A stretch of 64,000 bases of DNA from Bacteroidota bacterium (GTDB lineage Bacteria > Bacteroidota > Bacteroidia > B-17B0 > Aurantibacillaceae). Position numbers and translations under genes: made by a program. The notes beneath the pieces are model-generated. The model was given only the letters and a program-made list of their open reading frames with translations. It searched no databases and was not told the DNA's origin. This document shows, in pieces, positions 15,827 to 26,100 of this stretch (position 1 is its first letter; each line of letters starts with the position of its first letter). The stretch is from positions 1-64,000 of the forward strand of contig JAQZBQ010000007.1 of NCBI GenBank assembly GCA_029237825.1, read 5' to 3'.

Positions 15827-16839
15827 TGGAAATCAACCTACATAATTATGAATCCTATCTACTTGATTTTTCGGAAGGAAACTTAAAGGAAGAATTAGTG
15901 GTTGAACTGGAAGTATTTTTGATTCGCCATCCGGAATTACATACTTCGCTCCCTGATGATCCCGGTTTATTTCTTAAAAACGAAGTTTATACATACAATG
16001 AAAAAAATTCTTTAAAAAAATCAGAGAACGATTTAATTACCGACACGATGTTTGTAGCTTACATTGAGGAACAAATGCCGGTTAAAGAATGCTTGCATCT
16101 TGAGAAAAGTTGTTCTATGAATTCGGGGCTTTCGCACCAGTTAAAACTTTATCGCTCAACGCTTTTAAAACCTGATCTATCCATACGGTATGCTCACAAA
16201 AATCAACTTAAACGAAAACCAAAAATTATTTGGTTCGATTTCGCGGTAAAATATTACGCGGCGGCGGCTTGTGTTATACTCTTATTTGGAGCCTGGATTT
16301 TCTGGACACACCAAATTAAAGATGAATCCGTCTCAAAAATTACTGCGGTTTCTCCAATTCCCTTTAAAGGATCAGTTCAACAAACCAAGACCTCATCTCA
16401 AAACCAAACCAACAATTCATTTTCTGCCGGCATATCTTTAGCTTCAAAAAACGGCATTCATCCATCCTTAGCCAAAGGCAAACGTTTACAACCTACGACG
16501 CAAGTAACAGTTGTGCCAGAAACCAATACTGCCTCGTCTGGTATATTAAATCCGGATTCAGCTGCCAGAACACCGCTAATTGCACAAAATCAGCTGGTTT
16601 TCCATACTCCAGAAACCACAACCGTCGTTGAAGTGTTAACCGAATCTGATGATGACGCTGAAGGTACTTCAACCGTACCAAAAAAAGGCTTGTGGGCAGT
16701 CGCCAGCCGCGCACTCAAAAACCTCAACCAGGCAGGTGTTAAATCGGTGGACGGAGAAGAAAGTGAAGCTAAAAATAAAAACGGGTATGTTTTAACACTG
16801 GGCGGAATCTGTATCACTCACAAACCGGCGAATTTATAA
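15826..16839 (+). CDS. putative anti-sigma factor, single-span membrane protein
   Basis: A 337-residue protein with a ~140-residue cytoplasmic part, one transmembrane helix (about 144-160, AAAACVILLFGAWIFW) and a ~175-residue periplasmic part rich in Thr, Ser and Gln with low complexity. It overlaps the sigma gene by one base (TAATG), and topology and position are what an anti-sigma needs. No zinc-binding anti-sigma HxxxCxxC motif was seen. The N-terminal piece resembles the start of other Bacteroidota membrane proteins that follow ECF sigmas. The role is inferred from context. Confidence 0.65.
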   Translation: MEINLHNYESYLLDFSEGNLKEELVVELEVFLIRHPELHTSLPDDPGLFLKNEVYTYNEKNSLKKSENDLITDTMFVAYIEEQMPVKECLHLEKSCSMNSGLSHQLKLYRSTLLKPDLSIRYAHKNQLKRKPKIIWFDFAVKYYAAAACVILLFGAWIFWTHQIKDESVSKITAVSPIPFKGSVQQTKTSSQNQTNNSFSAGISLASKNGIHPSLAKGKRLQPTTQVTVVPETNTASSGILNPDSAARTPLIAQNQLVFHTPETTTVVEVLTESDDDAEGTSTVPKKGLWAVASRALKNLNQAGVKSVDGEESEAKNKNGYVLTLGGICITHKPANL

Positions 16840-17196
16840 GGTTGGGCTGAATGCGCTTACGAAATGTTCTACACTAAGTCCTTTAGGATCTTCAACAATT
16901 GATACCACATCAAAACGGGTTTCAAGGTTAACGTTATTTTCTTTAATATAATGATCCGCAGCTTTAATTACTTTCTTTTGTTTGATGCGTGTCACAAATT
17001 CTTCTGGTCTTCCGTAATATGAGTTAGCCCGCATCTTCACCTCAACAATTACCAGTGTGCTATTAATTGTAGCAATAATATCAACCTCCAGGTGATTATG
17101 CCTCCAGTTTCGTTCCAGAATCTCATAACCGGATTTTAAAAGGTGGGCAACCGCGATTTCTTCTCCTGTTGTACCCTTTTGCGTATTATTTGGCAT
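16834..17196 (-). CDS. YraN/UPF0102 family endonuclease-like protein
   Basis: A 120-residue protein with the YraN pattern: GTTGEEIAVAHLLKSGYEIL then NWRHNHLEVDIIA and LVIVEVKMR. The E-D-ExK arrangement (about E37, D39, E53, K55) is a restriction-endonuclease-like active site. The family is widespread and its physiological role is unsettled (Holliday junction or competence-related DNA handling has been proposed). It is convergent with the anti-sigma gene and the two overlap by 6 bases at their 3' ends. Confidence 0.88.
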   Translation of the reverse strand: MPNNTQKGTTGEEIAVAHLLKSGYEILERNWRHNHLEVDIIATINSTLVIVEVKMRANSYYGRPEEFVTRIKQKKVIKAADHYIKENNVNLETRFDVVSIVEDPKGLSVEHFVSAFSPTL

Positions 17197-17254
17197 AATT
17201 TTTATATATAACTAAATTATATTATTTTAGTATAAAATTTAAATCTTAAATTAA

Positions 17255-17896
17255 ATGAATAAAATTAAATTATTAGTAGCGAGTTTTTCATTATCCCTGA
17301 TGGCTGTGGCTCAATCGTATGAAGGGACCATTGAATTTAAAATGGAAACCTCAAAAGATACTACCACCAACATCTATTACGTAAAAGGAAATGATGTAAA
17401 ATTAGATCAAATTGGACGGAAATCTGGTAAAGTGGAAGGAAGTTTTGTTTTTGATCTGGCTTCAAATGAAATTAAATTTGTAAATCCTGTTAGAAAAGTT
17501 TGGGGTGAACACAAAAGTGAAATTGCTCCCTCTATTAAAGGCACTTGTGTTACAACAAAAGGCTCAACTACCAAAATGATTCAAGGTCAGAAGTGTACGG
17601 AATATACTGTGAAAAATGCTGACGAGAATACACAAATTACATACTGGATCTCTACTAATAAATACGATTTTTTTATCCCCCTCGTTAAAATCTGGAACAG
17701 AAAAGATAAACAAAGTATTTATTTTAATCAGTTGAAAGATTTACCTAAAGGTTCAATGCCTTTATTGTCTGAGGAAAAAACGATTTCTGATGGGAAACTT
17801 GTAAGCAAGCTTGAAGTTTCAAAAATGAGCAAAGGCTCCATCGATGCTTCCAAACTGGCTATCCCGGCAGAGTATAAAAAGTTTGAACAAAAATAA
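17255..17896 (+). CDS. DUF4412-like exported protein
   Basis: 213 residues with a Sec signal peptide (MNKIKLLVASFSLSLMAVAQ) followed by SYEGTIEFKM, the opening typical of DUF4412 proteins of Bacteroidota. The repeated short beta strands (YYVKGNDVKLDQIG, GSFVFDLASNEIKFVNP, TKMIQGQKCTEYTV) suggest an LolA/LolB-like half-barrel that could bind a hydrophobic ligand; this is fold-level inference. It is a single gene followed by a strong terminator. Confidence 0.72.
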   Translation: MNKIKLLVASFSLSLMAVAQSYEGTIEFKMETSKDTTTNIYYVKGNDVKLDQIGRKSGKVEGSFVFDLASNEIKFVNPVRKVWGEHKSEIAPSIKGTCVTTKGSTTKMIQGQKCTEYTVKNADENTQITYWISTNKYDFFIPLVKIWNRKDKQSIYFNQLKDLPKGSMPLLSEEKTISDGKLVSKLEVSKMSKGSIDASKLAIPAEYKKFEQK

Positions 17897-17913
17897 ACCA
17901 TCCATTAATTTTG

Positions 17914-17943
17914 AAAGCCGCTGGATCCTTCCAGCGGCTTTTT
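17914..17943 (+). terminator. terminator after the DUF4412-like gene
   Basis: AAGCCGCTGGA and TCCAGCGGCTT form a perfect 11-bp stem with a short loop, followed by TTTTCG. Confidence 0.88.
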
Positions 17944-18019
17944 CGTTTCCTTAAGTATCGTTTGCCATGCCCGCATTAAAAACCATGCTTTTTGTAATTG
18001 CCTGATTCGGATATTACTG

Positions 18020-18027
18020 TATTTTTG
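18020..18027 (+). promoter_or_regulatory. -7 box before the hotdog dehydratase operon
   Basis: TATTTTTG matches TAnnTTTG. The best TTTG upstream (17991-17994) is 25 bases away, longer than usual. Transcription would begin near 18033, which rules out the in-frame start at 17998 and supports the ATG at 18049. Confidence 0.5.
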
Positions 18028-18048
18028 CACTTCACCACACTTACAAAG

Positions 18049-18492
18049 ATGATCAAGGTAAATGCGCCAATCGTTGATTCAGAATCCATTCTGAAATATA
18101 TCCCACAAAGACCTCCTATTGTTCTTATCAGTAGAATTTACCAATGCAACGAAAACTCTGTAATTACTGGATTTGATATTTCTAACGATCACTTCCTCAC
18201 ACAGAACGGAAAACTTACCGAGTCCGGCGTTATTGAAAACATGGCTCAAACTGCAGCCTGCATGGCAGGGTTTGAAGCGGTTGTAAAAAACTCCCCTCCA
18301 AGGGTGGGATTTATCGCGAACATAAAAAATCTTGTCATTCACTTTCTTCCAGAGGCGTGCAACGAAATTCTTACCGAAGTTAAAACCAAGACTCAGGTTA
18401 TGAACGTCTCCATTATTGAAGCAAGTTCTTACTGTCAAAACAAATTAGTTGCTACCTGTGAAATGAAAATATTTCTTCAGGAAAATGCTTAA
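18049..18492 (+). CDS. FabZ-like hotdog-fold 3-hydroxyacyl-ACP dehydratase
   Basis: 147 residues of hotdog fold. The first part (ILKYIPQRPPIVLISRIY) is the FabZ/ApeP opening, but the catalytic His normally in the PxRxP-H/F loop is not evident. The central helix GVIENMAQTAACMAG carries the expected glutamate. This is closer to the dehydratases found in aryl polyene/flexirubin clusters than to housekeeping FabZ. It overlaps the ABC transporter ATPase gene by 8 bases and so belongs to an exporter operon; it may tailor an acyl chain that the exporter moves, or be a binding protein. The start was set by the promoter position. Confidence 0.72.
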   Translation: MIKVNAPIVDSESILKYIPQRPPIVLISRIYQCNENSVITGFDISNDHFLTQNGKLTESGVIENMAQTAACMAGFEAVVKNSPPRVGFIANIKNLVIHFLPEACNEILTEVKTKTQVMNVSIIEASSYCQNKLVATCEMKIFLQENA

Positions 18493-19243
18493 GATGCCAA
18501 TCCTGGTTGACATAAAAAACGTTTCTAAAAAATATAAAGAAGCATCCCGTGCTGCCGTTGATTCACTTTCATTTTCAATCCAGCAAGGCGAAGTGTTTGG
18601 GTTGCTTGGCCCTAATGGCGCGGGTAAAACTACTTTTATCAGTATGCTGTGCGGACTATTTCCTCCGCCGGAAGGATTAATCTTAATCAATGGTTTTACC
18701 CATCAATCTAACAGCAGAGCGTGTAAACAACTAATTGGCGTTGTGCCTCAGGAAATTGCCTTGTACCCTAAATTAACCCTCTGGGAAAATCTTATGTTTC
18801 TGGGACACATGTACGGTTTAAGCACTGTCGTATTGAAAGAAAAAATAAAAGAAAATTTAAACATACTCGGCCTTGAAGCCAATAGGCACCAACAAATAAA
18901 TTCATTTTCAGGAGGAATGAAAAGAAGGGTGAATTTAGTTGCAGGCTTATTGCATGACCCACAACTTCTAATACTGGATGAACCCACTGTTGGTGTGGAT
19001 ATTCAGTCGAAACAAGCCATCATCGAATACCTTAAAAGGTTGAACAGTGAAAAAGGCATGACCATTTTATATACTTCGCATCACCTGGATGAAGCTCAGG
19101 ATTTTTGCACACACATAGCCATTATTGATGAGGGGAAAATTATTACTGAAGGGAAAACAGAGGAGTTAATTAAAAGCAATAATTGTAACAGCATTGAAGA
19201 AGTTTATCTCAAACTTACCGGAGTGAATTTCAGGGACAAATAA
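18485..19243 (+). CDS. ABC transporter ATP-binding protein
   Basis: 252 residues with all nucleotide-binding motifs: Walker A GPNGAGKTT (about 41-49), signature SGGMKRR (about 140-146), Walker B LLILDEPTVGVD (about 158-169), switch His in TSHHLDEAQ. It belongs to the ABC-2/DRA (drug, lipid or polysaccharide export) type by partner. The start could be 18485 or the ATG at 18494 (MPILVD); both overlap or abut the dehydratase stop. The permease follows with no gap (ATPase stop directly before the permease ATG). Confidence 0.93.
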   Translation: MLKMPILVDIKNVSKKYKEASRAAVDSLSFSIQQGEVFGLLGPNGAGKTTFISMLCGLFPPPEGLILINGFTHQSNSRACKQLIGVVPQEIALYPKLTLWENLMFLGHMYGLSTVVLKEKIKENLNILGLEANRHQQINSFSGGMKRRVNLVAGLLHDPQLLILDEPTVGVDIQSKQAIIEYLKRLNSEKGMTILYTSHHLDEAQDFCTHIAIIDEGKIITEGKTEELIKSNNCNSIEEVYLKLTGVNFRDK

Positions 19244-20515
19244 ATGAAATTAATTTATAGCATATACAAAGAGTATAAAGTACTAACCCGAGACCGGGCA
19301 GGACTTGCCATTACTTTTATTATGCCTACCGTTTTAATTTTAATTATTACCCTTATTCAGGATTCAACATTCAAGTCGGTGAACGAAGCTTCGGTACCAC
19401 TTCTACTTGTTGATCGCGACCATGACTCGTTATCACTTATCTTAGAAAAATCGCTGGCCTCATCTAAATTTTTTTCCATTACGAGAAAAGAACTGTCAGA
19501 TGAAGAAACAAAATCCGAAGTAGCCAAGGGTCATTACTTCATTGGAATTATTGTTCCTGAAAATACAAGTACAACCCTTCGTGAGAAATCATCGGCGCGC
19601 ATCTCTCGCCTATTAGATAGTTTTAGTGGCGATTCTGTTGCAACAACGAGAAAAGATACCATTAAGCTCCAGGTCCACATATTTTTTGACCCCATTACGA
19701 AAAAGTCTTTTAAAACGACCCTTACAAATTCCATTGAACGTATTATTTCCCAAATTGAGTTGCTTAGTATGGTAAATGCTTTAACCGAAAAAATGAAGGA
19801 AGATTTTCCACTCGCATCACCTACTACACCCGAACTCGGCCCTATTGTGAATATTAAAGAAGAGTATGCTTCTTTCAATGATTCTACCATTATTCCAAAC
19901 TCTGTGCAACATAATGTTCCCGCATGGACTTTATTTGCGATGTTCTTTATTTGCATTCCACTCGCAGGTAATATTATCAGGGAACGGGAAGACGGCAGCG
20001 CTTTCCGGTTATTGACGATGCCTGGATCTTACATGATTGTTATCTTAGGAAAAATGCTCACCTATGTAATCGTTAATCTTATCCAATTTGCACTGATGCT
20101 GGGCGTTGGGGTTTTTCTCTTGCCATTATTGGGTTTACCGCAATTGAATATAGGAAACAGTCTTCCTTTACTATTCCTGGTTGCATTCGCTTCTGGTTTG
20201 GCAGCAACGGGATTTGGTTTATTAGTAGGTACGATGGCTACAACCCACGATCAATCATCCCTATTCGGATCGGTATTTATAATCATTTTAGCGGCAATTG
20301 GTGGAATATGGGTTCCTACTTTTGTTATGCCGGATATGATGAGGCAATTTTCTGTGATATCACCGTTAAACTGGGGCCTGGAAGCTTTTTACGGCATTTT
20401 CGTAAGAAGCTCTGGGATCAGCGAAATATATCCATATGTCCTTCTGTTGATTGCTTTCTTTGTGGCCTGTGTGGCCAGTGCCTACCTTTACCATAGATTT
20501 AAACGTATGAGATAA
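19244..20515 (+). CDS. ABC-2 type transporter permease
   Basis: 423 residues: one N-terminal transmembrane helix (about 24-38), a ~190-residue extracytoplasmic domain, then five or six helices from about residue 226 to 415, the YhhJ/CcmB-like ABC-2 layout. The motif IPLAGNIIREREDGSAFRLL just after helix 2 is the coupling-helix E-x-E region of ABC-2 permeases. It exports an unknown substrate together with the adjoining ATPase. No separate membrane-fusion protein or outer-membrane channel gene is adjacent. Confidence 0.9.
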   Translation: MKLIYSIYKEYKVLTRDRAGLAITFIMPTVLILIITLIQDSTFKSVNEASVPLLLVDRDHDSLSLILEKSLASSKFFSITRKELSDEETKSEVAKGHYFIGIIVPENTSTTLREKSSARISRLLDSFSGDSVATTRKDTIKLQVHIFFDPITKKSFKTTLTNSIERIISQIELLSMVNALTEKMKEDFPLASPTTPELGPIVNIKEEYASFNDSTIIPNSVQHNVPAWTLFAMFFICIPLAGNIIREREDGSAFRLLTMPGSYMIVILGKMLTYVIVNLIQFALMLGVGVFLLPLLGLPQLNIGNSLPLLFLVAFASGLAATGFGLLVGTMATTHDQSSLFGSVFIIILAAIGGIWVPTFVMPDMMRQFSVISPLNWGLEAFYGIFVRSSGISEIYPYVLLLIAFFVACVASAYLYHRFKRMR

Positions 20516-20531
20516 CAAAATCATACAGGTT

Positions 20532-21758
20532 TCAGCTTTTAAGATTTTTCAAGGTTAACCAGGCCATTAAACCGGTCGAAATTTCTAACGAGTTTTCATC
20601 AATATCAAAAGTAGAAGTATGTACGCCTGAAACGATTCCCTTTTGTCTGTTACCGGTTCCAAGTCGATAAAAGCAACTCGGAACTACCTGGCTAACATAA
20701 GCGAAGTCCTCTGCGGTCATTCTTAGTGGTAATTCATCAACGCATGCTTCTCCCAAGAATTCTATAGCGGCAGCTCTACATGATTGTGTCAATGCTTCGT
20801 TATTTACAAGGCAAGGATAGCCGTCAATGATATTTATTTCTGCTTCGACACCATACTTTTCGCACACTGTAAGGATGATCGTTTTAATTTTCTGCTTTAC
20901 CTCCAAACGCCACGCTTCGTCCATTGTACGAAATGTTCCGGCAAGGTAAACGGTATCGGGGATTACATTTGTAGCTCCCTTTCCTTCAATTTTTCCAAAT
21001 GCGATGAGGGTTGGAATCTGGTTATGTATGTTTCTGGCAACACCTTCATCATCGGTTGAAAAAGGAAACTGTTCCTCAATAGAGGTAATTACATGAGCGG
21101 CAACAACTAATGGATTTAGATAATCATCGGCCATAGCTGCGTGTCCACCTTTTCCTTTGATCGTTATATGCAGTTCATCTGTACTTGCCATGTACATTCC
21201 GCTTCTAAACCCAACCTTGCCGGTTTCCATACTGGGAAACACATGTTGTGCAAGGGCAATATCAACCTGTGGATCAGTTAATGCTCCCGCTTTAATCATT
21301 AAAGAAGAACCGCCGGGCAAAACCTCTTCGCCTGGTTGAAACATGATTTTAATAGTTCCTTCAAACTCTGCTTTGATGTCATTTAAAATAACCGCTGTTC
21401 CTAACACCGATGCAGTATGCACATCATGTCCGCACGCATGCATTACACCTGGATTTTTAGATTTGTACACAACATTGTTTTCTTCCTGAATGGGCAATGC
21501 GTCCATGTCTGCACGCAACATGACGGTTCTTGATTGTGGGTTCCTTCCCTGTATAATTGCAATAATTCCTGTACCTACGAGGCCTGTCGTATGAGGTATT
21601 TTATATCTAGTAAGTACGGAACTAACATATGAACTTGTTTCAAACTCCTTAAATGACAATTCAGGATGGGAATGCAGATGCCTTCTATAACTCACTACTT
21701 CATTAAAATAGTGTTTGGCGAGTTTTTTAATATAATCTGCAGTAATCACCTTATTCAA
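20532..21758 (-). CDS. M20 family amidohydrolase (N-acyl amino acid/hippurate hydrolase-like)
   Basis: A 408-residue di-metal amidohydrolase removing acyl groups from amino acids or related amides. Metal ligands are visible in HACGHDVH (C109, H111), QPGEE (E144/E145) and AQHVFP, with the late ligand His in GVHTSTFDIDE. The opening RRHLHSHPELSFKE is diagnostic of the subfamily. No signal peptide, so cytosolic. It overlaps the DUF4296 lipoprotein gene upstream by 8 bases and is co-transcribed with it. Confidence 0.92.
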   Translation of the reverse strand: MNKVITADYIKKLAKHYFNEVVSYRRHLHSHPELSFKEFETSSYVSSVLTRYKIPHTTGLVGTGIIAIIQGRNPQSRTVMLRADMDALPIQEENNVVYKSKNPGVMHACGHDVHTASVLGTAVILNDIKAEFEGTIKIMFQPGEEVLPGGSSLMIKAGALTDPQVDIALAQHVFPSMETGKVGFRSGMYMASTDELHITIKGKGGHAAMADDYLNPLVVAAHVITSIEEQFPFSTDDEGVARNIHNQIPTLIAFGKIEGKGATNVIPDTVYLAGTFRTMDEAWRLEVKQKIKTIILTVCEKYGVEAEINIIDGYPCLVNNEALTQSCRAAAIEFLGEACVDELPLRMTAEDFAYVSQVVPSCFYRLGTGNRQKGIVSGVHTSTFDIDENSLEISTGLMAWLTLKNLKS

Positions 21759-22101
21759 TTTTTCCTTTTGCCTGCATCATACTCATCTTCGCCAGGACTT
21801 TGTCGTAAATAATCTTGAATTTCTTTGGATGGCGCGTATAATAATTTACTGTGGAATCGTATTTTTCTTTACTGATGTTATTATCCTTTAACGGATTAAA
21901 CATATAGGTAGAATCTATTTTATCACCTGATACAACTTTTACATTAATCCCCGCTGCGCTTTCGGCCAGGTAACTGTCTGTTAGCACTTGAATGAATTGT
22001 TCCTCGCTAAGTATATTATCAGGAACAGGCTGATCGCTTTCGCTTTCAGGATGACAAGCAAAAAAAAGACATGCCGAAATAATAAGTAAACTGGCCTTCA
22101 T
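21751..22101 (-). CDS. DUF4296 lipoprotein
   Basis: 116 residues with a lipoprotein signal (MKASLLIISACLFFAC, lipobox Cys16). The remaining segment ILSEEQFIQVLTDSYLAESA and YDSTVNYYTRHPKKFKIIYDKVLAKM match DUF4296, a small helical family restricted to Bacteroidota and of unknown function. It probably faces the periplasm on a membrane. It is first in a two-gene unit with the M20 hydrolase (8-base overlap). A TAACTTTG box at 22114-22107 lies only 6 bases before the ATG, hinting at a nearly leaderless transcript. Confidence 0.75.
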   Translation of the reverse strand: MKASLLIISACLFFACHPESESDQPVPDNILSEEQFIQVLTDSYLAESAAGINVKVVSGDKIDSTYMFNPLKDNNISKEKYDSTVNYYTRHPKKFKIIYDKVLAKMSMMQAKGKIE

Positions 22102-22179
22102 TCCAACAAAGTTAATACTCTATAGGACATAATTTATCTTAAGCCATTAATCTTAAAAAAAATAACTTTATTTAGCGCC

Positions 22180-22736
22180 TTAAATCAAGTGAGTTTTATC
22201 ATTTTGAATCAAAATAGCTCTCTTACCTTTAGAAATGCCTCTTTTTGATTTCTTTCCGTTTCGATTACTATCCTATCCATAAGGTGCTTTAGAAGTAAAC
22301 TTCTCTTTTCGCTTGGTAAGTTCCATCTTTCGTTCGACCAGAAATTTTTATCCTTTCGGCTTCCCCAATAGCCAAATAAAAGTTTAACAACACAATCCTG
22401 TCTGGATTTTCTTTTCCAATCATTGTTCCGCAGCGTTAATTTCTTTCCGAAGTTGTCAAACTGATGAATAATATTAAGATCTTCTCTAATATTTCGGGCG
22501 AACCTATCCCACTTAGAAAACAATATCAAGTGGATGAATTTCTCATTTGCTCTAGAGAAGGTCTCTAGGTCCTCACATTCTGGCCGTTTAAAGTCTTTAC
22601 CAGACTGGTCATCTATGAAAAAGGATACAATATTATATCCTTTTAACTCACAGAATCTCGTCTAGAATTCTTTCCGGTAATTAAAACTAAAACCAAATCT
22701 TTGTTCTTCACTTTCCATCTTATGTATATTAAGCAT
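22180..22736 (-). pseudogene. decayed site-specific serine recombinase (resolvase family)
   Basis: Reading the minus strand from 22736 gives EEQRFGFSFNYRKEF, an amber TAG (22664-22662), then RFCELKGYNIVSFF, SGKDFKRPE and LILFSKWDRFARNI, a textbook resolvase/invertase catalytic domain. The similarity then hops frame: INAAEQ-stop-LEKKIQ in a second frame, IVLLNFYLAIGEAERIKISG to KDGTYQAKREVYF-stop in a third, and SKAPYGYDSNRNGKKSKRGIS back in the second, ending at TAA 22182-22180. At least two internal stops and several frameshifts exist. The catalytic Ser region and the C-terminal zinc-ribbon part are gone. It marks an old mobile-element insertion. Confidence 0.85.
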
Positions 22737-22740
22737 TATT

Positions 22741-23100
22741 ATTCGTTAAGCTTAAAATTTAGTAATTATAGCATTGCCTTTCGAGATATTCGGTATGGTA
22801 TTGTTCTTCATCATAAAATTTAACTTCCTCATGATAATTTTCCAACATTTCTTATATCACGAAGTATTCTCCTAAATATTCAATCAGCACTGCTTCACGG
22901 TACTATCATCGGGGAGCGCTATTACATTATGGTCCCATGAGTTTACCTTGTAATTTTAAATATTCTATAAAATCTGGGTGCATCAGCCTTTGTCTTAAAT
23001 CTTTTAGTCAGGATGCCTTTGCTTAAATATTCTAAGCATGGGACATTTTGATACGATAATGTTTTATCGTGGTTTTTTTGATTTCGAATAGCGATTTGTT
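22741..23100. other. gene-free stretch between recombinase relic and T9SS gene
   Basis: No intact frame or RNA was recognised. A small perfect hairpin (ACGATAA-TGTT-TTATCGT, 23052-23069) followed on the plus strand by seven T is in the wrong orientation to terminate the minus-strand gene ending at 23101. The rest is AT-rich and looks like degraded accessory DNA. Confidence 0.5.
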
Positions 23101-26100
23101 TTACCTAACAATGACTAGCTTTTTTGACATTAGCGTCTTGGCATCACCCGTGATATTGTAAAAGTAAACACCGTTGTCTAAATTTAAATTTTCGATATTA
23201 TTTATATTTTCTTCAACGTTTAAATTATAAGAAGAAACTTTTTTACCTTGAACATTAAAAATTTCAATTTTTGCTTTCTTAAATTCTTTTAAACTATATG
23301 ATATTGATAGCATGCCTGTGGTTGGATTTGGATAAACAGCTATAGCATATCCCTCAGCGTAAAAAATTTCACTTTCTGGTTTTAAAGAAATTGATCGCGA
23401 TGCATTCACATTAGTTTTTATACTATTGAAGTTCATTTTACATTTATCTAATCGTTCAATAGCTTCATCAATACTAATATTTCCATTGATGGCCTCCATT
23501 TCAACATTCCATAGACATTGAAAATTTTGATACATATCTAAATGGGATGCCTTGGGATTATTTGCAATTATAGCGTTCACTATTGTTAATGCATTTTGAT
23601 GATGATCTGAAATGCGATAAATCATAGCTTTGTCTAATAATATTAGATCGCTAACCTCTTTAAAGTCTCTTTCTGTTATGTCCTTTCGTCCAGTCCTCAA
23701 CGCACAGATCAGATGCAAGTCATTGAATCGCGATTGCAAGGAAATAGGCATTGGATTGAATTTAACTGCTGTATCTCTATGAAGCTCTGCTAAATGAGCA
23801 ACGCAAATGAATAATTTTTGATAAGCTAACTCCAGCAAGTATTTATCTACAGGGTTGTTTACAGGTGAGGAGTAATTATACTTCAAAATTTCGGTAAACA
23901 AATCTGTTACCTCATTTACTTTGGCTACATTATGCATAGCATCCATTTTGGAAAGAGAGAACTGTAATGCTTTTTGAAGCTTCTTATTATAAAACGATGA
24001 GGTTGTAATAACAGACGAATTACTATTATCATTGAGCGGATGAACCATGTTATTAGTCCGACATGCAGGACCAACACATCCAGCAGCAACCGGAGGACAT
24101 ACAATTGGCCCTACACTGGCCAAAACGTTACCTGTTAACAGTGAAGCCGAATCATAAATCGGATAATAGGGATCTGTTAAATCGATTTTCCTTATTTTAT
24201 TTTGATTGTCTTCGACCACGTCTGATGCTGATACCAGTGAGCGCCAAAAGTTATTCTCAGCGAAAATTTCGTAATCACCAGACACAGGGTTTTGACTTGT
24301 AAACTGCATCAGACTTCCTTCGGTAATAGTAGGACATTTCCAATATCCAGGTGTAAAAGACGGACCATGACCGGATGGCGGAATCCATTGACATGGACCC
24401 CCATTTTTAATGTTAAAGTTGTTGTAGCCATTATTCGCTTCAAAAGAACTTGTCTCACGAAACTTTGCGAACTCCTCACAATTATTTGCATTGTTATATC
24501 CACCACCCAAATCATTACTCATGTTAATTTTACTATTTGCAATAGCAAACAATGCTAGTTGATTGTTTTGCATATCATTACAACGTAATTTTAAATTACA
24601 ATAACTAGTCCCGATACCATATTCCATATTGTTAATAGTATTTTCTTTTACATCAAATTCTACATTTGAGCCATCGATAACCATTGCAAACCCTTCTTGA
24701 TAATCCGGATTATTATTTAGATAACTAGTTAAAATATTTTTGGATATAAAGCTATTAAGAGTTGCATCTAAAACTTGTATCGCCCCTCCGTAAAAATTAT
24801 TGTTTGAAATGGCCGCGCCCCCTCCATATGTCGTAATTCCACTTCTATAAAAATTACAATTTTTTACGCCGGATAACTTTGTACCACCATAAAATAATGC
24901 CCCTATAATGCCAGAGCCGAAATTCTTAAAATCACAACCTGAAATGATACAATTGGGTTGCCCAAACACTAACAAGCCTCTTGGAAGTTCACCACCATTA
25001 CCTGAAGTGGGAAAGTAATTACTTTTTAACGTACTATTTGTAATAATAGTTGGCCGATCAGTTTCCAGTCTCGCACGCTCAACATTGTACTCGATCTGGC
25101 AGTTATTTAACAAGATCTGCGTTAAATTTTTTGGAATTGCAACATTTACTTGGCTAATATCAATCAATTTATCTGTTTTACTTTGGCCTTGTAAATTTAT
25201 TCTCGCGTTAGTACCACATGTTATGTGCGCATTATTAGGTGCCCAGTTATCCCACCAAACGCCTTGGCCTCTGTTGAATTTAATGTAACCACTATTGCTC
25301 CCCGGATAAGTAATTTTGAAGGTAGCGTTATCCCCAATATGAAGTCTTCCATTCAATTCTAATACAGCATCATCGCCTTTTAATTGAATTTCCGCACCTT
25401 GATTATAAGTTAATATGGCGTTATCACTAGTAGAACCATCTGAAAATATTTTAGTTTGGATAATTACATGGCCGCCATTTTCAACAATTAATTTACTCCC
25501 GTTATTTAATTCAAAAAAAGCGCCCGGTTCAATGATTAGTTTACCACCATCTCGAACTATTATTTTTGAATTAATTCCAGTTGAAAAAAGTTGGCCACCC
25601 TTTTGTATAATAGCCTTTGTGTTATTTCCAATATCCAAAGTACCGCTATTTTGAATGAATAAACCAGCATTATTTCGTACAATTACTTTAATTGAATCTG
25701 CGTTTGTTGGCTTCCCTGCATTTATAAGTGAACCATTACCTGAAACATTCACTTGGCCACACACAGTAAACTCCGTTTCATTTGTCAATGTTTTATTGTT
25801 CTGAATATAAAAAGTACCTTGATTGAATTCTTTAAAACTTATCCCCAACGCTAAATAATCCTTAAAAACTCTTTTCAGTGTAATACTTGTATTTAAAACA
25901 CCCGTTTGTGGGTTAGTATTTAATTCAAGCATTGGACTTTTTTTACAGTTACAACTTAAGTCCTCGTATTTCGGAAACGTACTATCACCAAACTTCAAGC
26001 GATACATGTTATATAACCACATCCAATCATTTGCATTGTATTCTCCATAGTTATAAGATTCAGTACTTATATCATCATAATGAGGTTCCTCAAAATTATT

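Noticed and set aside
18485-18493. Programmed frameshift between dehydratase and ATPase
   Set aside because: An ordinary stop/start overlap explains the junction; no slippery heptamer or downstream structure was found.
22209-22529. Apparent 106-residue gene in the recombinase relic
   Set aside because: Its first third is resolvase sequence but the rest is the wrong frame of the same gene; it is part of the pseudogene.
23052-23069. Hairpin followed by T run as terminator of the large T9SS gene
   Set aside because: The T run is on the plus-strand side, the wrong polarity for a minus-strand gene.
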